Both the position numbers and the translations under genes were made by a program. From assembly GCA_003254925.1 (NCBI GenBank), contig QANZ01051343.1, forward strand, positions 60,645 to 124,644: DNA of 64,000 bases. Direction: 5' to 3'. This stretch comes from Chamaecrista fasciculata (Eukaryota > Streptophyta > Magnoliopsida > Fabales > Fabaceae). The first letter of the stretch is position 1; each line of letters opens with the position of its first letter. Positions 57,640 through 64,000 of the stretch are shown piece by piece. Under the pieces are notes generated by a model. That model did not search any database and was not told where the DNA came from. It worked only from the letters and a program-made list of their open reading frames with translations.

Positions 57640-57935
57640 GCATAGTATTTTGTATATTTAATGAATAATGTTGATTATTTCACTTGAACTGTGCAAGAGG
57701 TAAGCAATATATTTTATCTGTAGGTGTAAACTGTAGGATTTAATTTTAGGAAGGTTACCCGTGCAATGCATGGGTCAATGCAATGGCTAAACATAGTATT
57801 TTGTATATTCAATTAATAATGTTGATTAGTTCTATTTAACTGTCCAAGAGCTAAGCAATATTTTTCAACTATAGATACAAACTATAGGAATTAAGTTTGG
57901 CAAGACTAGCCGTGCAACGCACGGGTCAAAGATTA
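57640..57935. repeat. Two-unit repeat ending in CCCGTGCAATGCATGGG-type hairpins
   Basis: Units of about 145 bases (57640-57782 and 57788-57935) share AGTATTTTGTATATT, AATAATGTTGATTA and AAGCAATAT, and each ends in a palindrome: CCCGTGCAATGCATGGG at 57759-57775 and CCGTGCAACGCACGG near 57911-57925, the latter followed by TCAAAGATTAGT. This resembles plant Helitron 3' ends (hairpin then CTRR-like), but the terminal motif is TTAG and not CTAG. Confidence 0.5.
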
Positions 57936-58067
57936 GTATATATGAATTTGATAAAAATGTGTCTACAAATTAAATGAAGGCGTCCATGCATTCATTCGAA
58001 TTTGACTACTAATTTGATGTAATTTGCTTCTTCTCTTACTTTGACTTGATGATAGAAATGAATGAGC

Positions 58068-58305
58068 TATATATATATATGCATATATATAGAAAATTAA
58101 AAGGAAGCATGATACAACATACACACACATACACAACCCATTATAATTTAGAGAGAAGGAAAACCAAAAAGCATTGATTGACAATTACATATGTTTCCTC
58201 TGTTCTGTACATTGCCTTCTTCATCTATTTACTATATATATTACATAGCCAGGACCCTCTCTTCTTTTTCACTATATTTATACTACCCCTCCCAAAGAAA
58301 GCATA

Positions 58306-58339
<34 letters not shown>

Positions 58340-58400
58340 TAACGTATTAATAATAATACATATAAGCATATTAATATATATATATATATCTGTGTGTGTG
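58068..58400. repeat. TA-rich microsatellites
   Basis: (TA)n runs occur near 58070-58090, 58310-58336 and 58374-58390, followed by a (TG)n run at 58391-58403. No gene seen here. Confidence 0.75.
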
Positions 58401-58635
58401 TGTTTGTAGTTTAATTGATAACTAGAAATTAATTCTTCTCAAGACATAGAGATCATCAAAGTGAATTTTGCCTCTAGCAACAAAACCTTTTTCATATATA
58501 CAGTCTAGATCGAACCAAAACATTATGCTTAAGGAACTTAGTTATCTATTAATTGGGTTGGACTTTGTTGGTTGTGTTTGTGGTTTTAAGTTATGAATTT
58601 GGGATGAGGTGGTGATGAGAAATGTGGAATCTTAA

Positions 58636-59172
58636 TTAATTAAAGTTGGCTAGAGATCGCATGACTTCAACTTGAGTTTGGAGTGATTGAATATAATCTA
58701 GGGTTTCCTCGATCAATGCCACGTCATCCTTCATGGATTCTGCTCCTGGTAACAGACTCTTCAGCTTCCTCTTTCTCTTCTCCACCATCAACCAATTCTT
58801 CTTCTTCTTCAAACTCATCATATTCATCACCCTTGAACATTTCTTCTTCTTCTTCTTCTTCACCATCCTCATCCTCCATAACGACGTCGTATTCACCTTC
58901 ACAATATTCTTATTATTATTATTATCTCTCTTATTCTTCATCACCACCCTTGGCCTCTCCGGCCACCGCCGGCTCTCATGGATGAGGGCTCGGCTCCATC
59001 GGGTGGCTCGGCTACGTGACGTGGAAGCCATGGCTAGGTTTGCGGAGAGCTTGATGGCGTTCTTCCTCTCCAACAAGCTCATGTGGTGGTTGTTGTTCAA
59101 ACACCTAAACTTTTTCAGACCCTTCATCCATTTCTCCAAGAATTCTCTCTTCATCCCCTTGGGGTTTCGCAT
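58636..59172 (-). CDS. IBH1-like atypical bHLH transcription regulator
   Basis: A single coding exon of 178 residues. The N-terminal block MRNPKGMKREFLEKWMKGLK then SLLERKNAIKLSANLAMAST and TRWSRALIHES is typical of IBH1-like proteins. After a low-complexity linker (NNNN and a run of seven Lys) comes a helix-loop-helix: VEKRKRKLKSLLPGAESMKD, DVALIEETLDYIQSLQTQVE, VMRSLANFN. The basic region lacks the His-Glu-Arg DNA contacts, so it most likely acts by binding other bHLH proteins in the nucleus and repressing cell elongation (known for IBH1 and its relatives in brassinosteroid/gibberellin responses). The ATG chosen is the first after a 3' splice acceptor at 59182. A near-complete frame on the opposite strand is a shadow from codon bias. 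No damage seen. Confidence 0.88.
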   Translation of the reverse strand: MRNPKGMKREFLEKWMKGLKKFRCLNNNHHMSLLERKNAIKLSANLAMASTSRSRATRWSRALIHESRRWPERPRVVMKNKRDNNNNKNIVKVNTTSLWRMRMVKKKKKKKCSRVMNMMSLKKKKNWLMVEKRKRKLKSLLPGAESMKDDVALIEETLDYIQSLQTQVEVMRSLANFN

Positions 59173-59760
59173 TATTATTCTCTACAAAAATTAAACACAC
59201 AAAAAAACATACCAATTATAATATATAGTATACATATATACATACCAATTAATGGGTTGAATTTTTTTATAATGAATAATATTGATTATCAGCTTAATAA
59301 AAATATATACTATTTCTTAGTATTATATTAAGCAATTGTAGATGAAAATTTCCATTGAAGGAAAATTAAGATAGATCAGTGAACTAGTGTAGTATATATA
59401 TTGATCAGATCATTGCTATATTATTACGGTTTTGCAGTAAATGATGAACTAAAATGGTTCATTAAATTAATTCCCGTACCACCACATATATATATATATA
59501 TAACTGCGACTATCTATAATACAAGTTACAACTTTCAACAGAACGGTTCATGATCAATTCAGACAGAAGAATAAAGCTAATTAAGGAGAGGAAGAAAATA
59601 AAAATAATTAGCGAAACTAAATATAATAAATAAGGATATATATATATATTAATATACCTGATCGATGCAAACCTCGTCTAAATAATAATGGTGGGACAAG
59701 ACAGAAGATGAAGAAGAAGGAGAAGAAATAAAAGAGATAGTTTTAAGAGATTGAATTGAG
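59173..59760 (-). promoter_or_regulatory. 5' UTR intron and leader of the bHLH gene
   Basis: On the minus strand an acceptor (TTTTTGTAG) ends at 59182 and a donor (GATCAG then GTATAT) lies at 59657, giving a 476-base leader intron. The upstream leader exon (from 59658) is CT-rich (TTCTTCTCCTTCTTCTTCAT). Predicted by consensus only. Confidence 0.55.
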
Positions 59761-59764
59761 CAGA

Positions 59765-60022
59765 GAAGTTAAATGGAGATGGAAGGAATCAAGAATGGAA
59801 GAGAATGAATATATGTGTGGTGGGAAGAGGAAGAAAGAAGAATGGTAGGGCCTACAAAGAAAGACAATGCACATGGTGGCACATGGAAGAATGGTCCCAC
59901 TACCAAAAACCCTAGACAATAATAATAATCTTAACCAATAACTAATAACATAACCCACCATATTCTCATTAATTACATTCTACTATCTAAATGCACTCTA
60001 CAAACTACAATCAATTATGTTT
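59765..60022. other. Probable bHLH promoter region
   Basis: AT-rich DNA upstream of the bHLH leader, with ATATATTCATTCTC near 59805 on the minus strand as a weak TATA-like site. No other feature seen. Confidence 0.35.
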
Positions 60023-60035
60023 AAGTAAAAGCCTA

Positions 60036-60226
60036 ACCGACAAGCGTTTTGTGTAATGGTTTGCGAGCTACACCTTAAGGAGATGATCTAGATTTGATCT
60101 CTAGAATCGATATTAATTATTGGGATAATTGGCCGTTTCGTCTTTTAAGATCCGAATGAAATTAGTCTTCCTATAAAATGTTATATGAATAGACAGAGAA
60201 TACATATGGTTTAATCGAAAAAAAAA
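60036..60226 (+). mobile_element. tRNA-derived SINE, older copy
   Basis: Starts ACCGACAAGCGTTTTGTGTA, with a degenerate A box (TGTAATGGTTTGCGAGC) and B box (GATTTGATCTCTAGA), and a 3' half sharing CCGAATGAAATTAGTCTT with the copy at 60429. It ends in about 12 A's. AAGTAAAAGCCTA is duplicated at 60023-60035 and 60227-60239. Confidence 0.85.
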
Positions 60227-60428
60227 AAGTAAAAGCCTATATTTTATATAACGTATATAATGCAAGCATGGCATTTAAGCATCCTTAATTACTTTGCCCT
60301 CCATAACAACAAATACTCACTACATAACAACATATATGCCATTTACTTAACACCGTGCTTATATTATGTGTATATGCCCCACCATTATATATTTACTATA
60401 CATGTAATAAATATATAAAATGATTTTT

Positions 60429-60614
60429 ACCAACAAGTGTTTGGTGCAGTGGTAGGCGAGCTGCATCCCATGTTGAGGGACCCGAGTTCGAACCCTGGAG
60501 TCGACATTTGTTAAGAGGGCTTTAACTATTCGCTTCCCAGCCCGAATGGGATTAGTCTTTGCTTAGACCCTAACACGGATAGGTGGGAGGACACCTATGG
60601 TATTTACCAAAAAA
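60429..60614 (+). mobile_element. tRNA-derived SINE, younger copy
   Basis: ACCAACAAGTGTTTGGTGCA begins a tRNA-like head with A box TGGTGCAGTGGTAGGCGAGC and B box GAGTTCGAACCC, internal RNA polymerase III promoter parts. The body carries CCCGAATGGGATTAGTCTTT and the 3' end is A-rich. A perfect 19-bp duplication (AATATATAAAATGATTTTT) lies at 60410-60428 and 60615-60633. Confidence 0.9.
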
Positions 60615-60632
60615 AATATATAAAATGATTTT

Positions 60633-60822
60633 TGTTATAAATAATATTTTTTTGTGAATTACAATTGACTTTTTGATATTCTTCTTGTACATCAATGTGA
60701 TCTTATCTCTTCATTATGTACATTAAGTGGGTACATCTCTCTTATAAATCTTTTAGCCTATAAATAAAGGCTTTAGGTGATAATGTAAAATAAGTTATAT
60801 CAATTGAATAAAAGAATCACCC
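60633..60822 (+). mobile_element. LTR remnant of the 14.5-kb Copia family
   Basis: TTATAAATAATATT, then GACTTTTTGATATTCT, CATTATGTACATTAAG, TTTAGCCTATAAATAAAGGC and TTGAATAAAAGAATCAC match the LTRs at 14486 and 19500, with deletions. No second LTR or interior is present. The SINE at 60429 inserted at or next to its 5' edge. Confidence 0.78.
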
Positions 60823-60839
60823 TCACATATTTTTTTTTT

Positions 60840-61704
60840 GGTAAGACCCACCCTCACATATTTATATCTAAATAATTAATTGGGCTAACAAATTATACTA
60901 ACTAATTCACATTTATCATTAATTAGACTAATTAATGAGGATCCAATTGATATCCAATTGATAACCAAAGAAGAAAACGGTTTGGCTCGACTCTAAAAAG
61001 CAGTTTTGAGAGTCGGATTGAAAGTAACCAATTAATTAAGAATCACTAGACTAATTTCAACCATTAAACCGTTAAAAAATTAGACAATTTATTTATTTTT
61101 ATTTGATTTCTCATTTCTGAGTATGGGCTAGCTAGTCTGACTAATTAATGTGTAAGTCTAAAAAAATATAATCAATTGAATATGATTGCATTGCACCATC
61201 TATACATCTTTGAGACTTTGTTCATCTCATTCTCATGTCTATTTTGATTCTTCATATGTTAATATTTTCAATTTAGTCCCTTCAAAATTGTTTTATTATC
61301 AATGTTAGTCTCTATCTAAATTATTGTATTATAACATGAATTATTTGTGAAAAATTATTAATTTATAACAGTTCACAATGATTATAATTGTAATATTTTT
61401 ATTTTATATATTATTTAATTAATATTTAAAATAATTTATAAATATTATTTATTATATTATTAATTTGATTCAATCATCAGTTCGATCAATTAAACTAAAG
61501 TTTAATCAGAATATAAACCAAACACTTTTTCCATTCATCCGTTACGAAAACATTGTTGTAAAGTATACCTATACTCTAAAGATGTATAAATATCCATTCT
61601 ACTCCAAATTTATACAATTATTATATACCTAGCATCCCAAATAGTTCCAGCAAATGCATATGATACTTCTCCTTTTTCATTTGTACTCTGACACTAAGGA
61701 AATA
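60840..61704. other. AT-rich intergenic stretch, no gene seen
   Basis: Only AT-rich sequence and short eroded foldback-like text near 61000-61090 and 61260-61330. No gene supported. Confidence 0.45.
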
Positions 61705-61712
61705 TTAAAAAG

Positions 61713-62367
61713 TAGATGTGAGCATATTGACCCGTGAGCTCGGGAACCCGCAAAAACCAACCCAACCCGCAGTCACGAGCTGGGTTGAGTTGGGTTCGCG
61801 AGTTGGGTTGGGTTCATAATTCTCAACCTGCATATCTGCGGGTTGGTCTGCGGGCTGGAGGTTTATGAACCCAACCCAACTCGCAAGCCCGCAAATATAT
61901 ATAATATATATTTTTATAATTAATTACTAATATATATAATATATTATAGAGCAAACTAACAATTTATTCCTTGAAAGACCATTGAGCTAACAGCTCGATC
62001 CTTGAAAAGATTGAAATGTATAATTTAGTCCCTAAAAGATCAAAATGGTATACTAATTAGTCCTTTTTATGGACTAAATAATATACAGTTTTAATCTTTC
62101 AGGGACTAAAAAGTATACCATTTTGATCTTTTAGGGACTAAATTGTATATTTCTATCTTTCAGGGACCAAATTGTTAGTTTACTTTGTGTTATTTTGTTG
62201 TTTAAAAAAAAAGATTCAACCCACGGGTTTAGCCCAACCCAACCCGCAATTTTGCAGGTTGGATTGGTTCGGGTTGAATTTTAAAAAATGCAAAACTCAA
62301 CCCAACCCAACCCGCAGATTGATGTGCGAGTTGGGCTGAGATTTTCCCCAGCCCGCGCTCACCCCTA
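61713..62367. mobile_element. hAT-type non-autonomous element, 655 bp, 8-bp TSD
   Basis: The right end, read inward, is TAGGGGTGAGCGCGGGCTGG, and the left end is TAGATGTGAGCATATTGACC: imperfect TIRs of the TAGGGGTG hAT type. TTAAAAAG is duplicated at 61705-61712 and 62368-62375. The sub-terminal regions are rich in CAACCCAACCCGC repeats on both sides, in opposite orientation. No transposase. A foldback element (about 61949-62198) sits in its centre. Confidence 0.85.
61949..62198. mobile_element. Foldback element nested in the hAT element
   Basis: GCAAACTAACAATTTATTCC at the left is mirrored by GGGACCAAATTGTTAGTTTAC at the right. The centre TTAGTCCCTAAAAGATC and its mirror repeat. Belongs to the GGTCCCT/AGGGACC group. 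Confidence 0.7.
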
Positions 62368-62894
62368 TTAAAAAGAATCGATTTGACAGATCGATCATCA
62401 CCATATATAGAACACTATACCGCAACAGTCGTGTGAGTAGGTATATATATATATGAAATCACAATTCTCTTGTTGGGAAAAAATAGGAATATTAAAATTA
62501 ATCAACTTGTTATTGATTATATATCTATCTCATCCACATTGCACGTAAGTCTCACAAATTAAATAATTAAGTTAAGAAGGATCTTAACTTCTCACTATAC
62601 ATTACATGTCATGCATAATTATTAGAGATGACGAAAAACCATATATATATATAAAGATTGCTCTAGTGGTGAGAAATCTCGATCCATGCATGGTTTACCA
62701 AATGATTTTCCATATTCAAAATTTTACTACGTTATGTGAACTTCTGTATTCGAAAAAAAAGGTGATTGACAAATTTTCATTTTAATAAAAAGGTGATTGA
62801 CAATTTGGCATCAGTCACTTGGTGAATAGTAGGTTTTCTAGCAGCCATATGAATTAGGGTGACATTAAGAGGAACTCAAGCCTCTTCGTCTCTT

Positions 62895-63070
62895 ACTTTT
62901 TTTTCTTTTTTCTTTTTTTTTCTCAAATAGGTTAAGTACTAATTTTCTACAAATCTATACTTTATTTAAGGGTCTATTGCTAGTCAATTGGTTGCTGCAT
63001 ACACAAGACAATATTCGAACTCCCAACACTTACTTAAACAACCTAGTGAGCTCGACCACTAGACCAATCA
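62895..63070 (-). mobile_element. Probable tRNA-derived SINE, minus strand
   Basis: Read on the minus strand: TCTAGTGGTCGAGCTCACTA (A-box-like), then GGGAGTTCGAATATTGTCTT (B box GTTCGAA), then a 3' half ending in an A-rich tail at 62925-62895. Target duplications are not clean (TCTCTTACTTT against TCTCTTATACTTT). A different family from the two SINEs at 60 kb. Confidence 0.55.
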
Positions 63071-63149
63071 AACTTGGTTTCTCTCTCTTATACTTTAACT
63101 TGTGGGATTGGACTTTTTTTTTTCTTTTCAAGAGGCATGGATTTTAATT

Positions 63150-63612
63150 ATAGCCTAAAGTCTTCTTTTAGTTTCTCAAGTTTATTCAAAGTAGTCATTT
63201 TTAGCTTCTGGCCAAATCGACAAGGCACCTTTTGCGAAGAGATCCCGGAATCGTGTGGGTGGCTATGGCATTGGGTATTCTAGAAATGGGTTTTCAAATG
63301 AAGCGTTGTTTTCTGTATTCTGATATGTTATCCCAATAATTTTGCATTTTGGGCAAAATTGATTAAAATTCCAACTTATTTTTTTCCTTACGTTTTGATC
63401 TTAATATAAAAGCAAAATGACCTTAATGAAAAAATTAAAACGTTTTGGAGATTAAAGTTAATTTTTCTCTTGTTTTTAACAGAAAAAATGAATGAAAAAT
63501 AGTCAGGGATTAACAGTGAAACTTTTTGAAAACTTGAGAGACCAAAATGAAACGAAAAAATTAGAGAAACCAAAATAGAACTTTGAGCAAATTTGAGGCA
63601 CCAAAATAGGAC
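63150..63612. mobile_element. Foldback element near the right end
   Basis: Left arm AGCCTAAAGTCTTCTTTTAG, TTTCTCAAGTTTATTCAAAG is mirrored by GAACTTTGAGCAAATTTGAG and CACCAAAATAGGACT. The left part also carries non-mirrored sequence (63210-63300). No target duplication found. Confidence 0.65.
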
Positions 63613-64000
63613 TCTCAAAATGTGGCTCCACCCCTTTATGGTTGGTCAAAATTAATGAAATAAAAAATTTAAAAAAATCACCACTCTCTCTCCCCACTCA
63701 CTCTCCCCACTTCTTTAAAAAAATAATTGAATTAAAAAAATGTAAAAAATAATTAAAAATTAAAAAATGCCACCACTCTCTCCCCCCACTCAGTCTCCCT
63801 TATATGAAGTAATTTCAAATTGGTCCTAAATATTTTATTTATTTTAGATGAGCCTTACATATTTTTATAATTTCTCAAATTGGTCCCAAACTTACTCTTT
63901 TATCAATATAAAAATTTAATATAATCTTCAACTTTAAATCAATTCAAACGTTACATGCATATTAACGGGCACGCCAAGCCCTTAGTATATATATATATAT
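63613..64000. other. Right-end stretch with possible Helitron-like terminus
   Basis: Contains two similar CCACTCTCTCTCCCCACTCA-type segments (63682 and 63772). Near the window end is GGGCACGCCAAGCCC followed by TTAGTATATAT, a short hairpin then TTAGT. No gene seen. Confidence 0.35.

Noticed and set aside
58683-59194. Plus-strand frames of 100 and 153 residues opposite the bHLH gene
   Set aside because: Ser/Phe-rich shadows of the Lys/Glu-rich bHLH coding strand.
60429-60510. tRNA gene
   Set aside because: A and B boxes are present but the anticodon arm and acceptor stem do not fold as a tRNA; the 3' extension, A-rich tail and target duplications show a SINE.

Overview
The window is nuclear DNA of a seed plant, most likely a woody eudicot. 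Genes are spread out and split by short GT-AG introns, intergenic DNA is very AT-rich, and the products are plant-type: a DUF641/GIL1 protein, SEC61 alpha, a CYP71 P450, a plastid-type GNAT acetyltransferase and an IBH1-like bHLH. The species cannot be named from sequence alone. One 170-base N gap and eight single N's mark assembly joins, nearly all of them in repeats or hairpins.

Layout, left to right. (1) 32-668: decayed C-terminal half of a CRLK1-like receptor kinase, plus strand. (2) 2489-3934 with 5' UTR introns reaching about 6.4 kb: GIL1-like gene, minus strand. (3) 7992-10777: 5'-truncated L1-type LINE, minus strand, with a 14-bp target duplication. (4) 11516-12194: long foldback element. 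(5) 14486-19801: complete Copia retrotransposon with two 302-bp LTRs and 5-bp TSDs but no usable pol frame. (6) 24716-27891: intact six-exon SEC61 alpha gene, minus strand, with a 5' UTR intron and a UPR-like promoter motif. (7) 29-45 kb: gene-poor block of nested foldback elements, a 1.5-1.8 kb segmental duplication (35.3 and 41.7 kb), a candidate 60-aa microprotein gene at 38033, and an F-box/LRR-like gene fragment whose intron holds a 2.17-kb solo LTR. (8) 46118-48467: two-exon CYP71-type P450, minus strand. (9) 49.4-51.1 kb: duplicated 0.7-kb segment with filled and empty states of a 182-bp MITE. (10) 52031-55059: five-exon GNAT gene, plus strand, with foldback elements in introns 1 and 4. 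(11) 58636-59172: IBH1-like bHLH gene, minus strand. (12) 60-62.4 kb: two tRNA-derived SINEs, an LTR remnant of the 14.5-kb Copia family, and a hAT-type element.

The intact genes are unrelated housekeeping, signalling and specialised-metabolism genes; nothing suggests a cluster or shared pathway. The strongest unusual signal is a set of about 18 foldback (long inverted repeat) elements whose arms are built from variants of a TTTGGTCCCT / AGGGACCAAA module. Seven elements here, six of them foldbacks of this type, have perfect 9-bp target-site duplications and two more have 8 of 9 matches. This points to non-autonomous Mutator-like (MULE) elements, some nested and some possibly carrying captured gene pieces (Pack-MULE-like).
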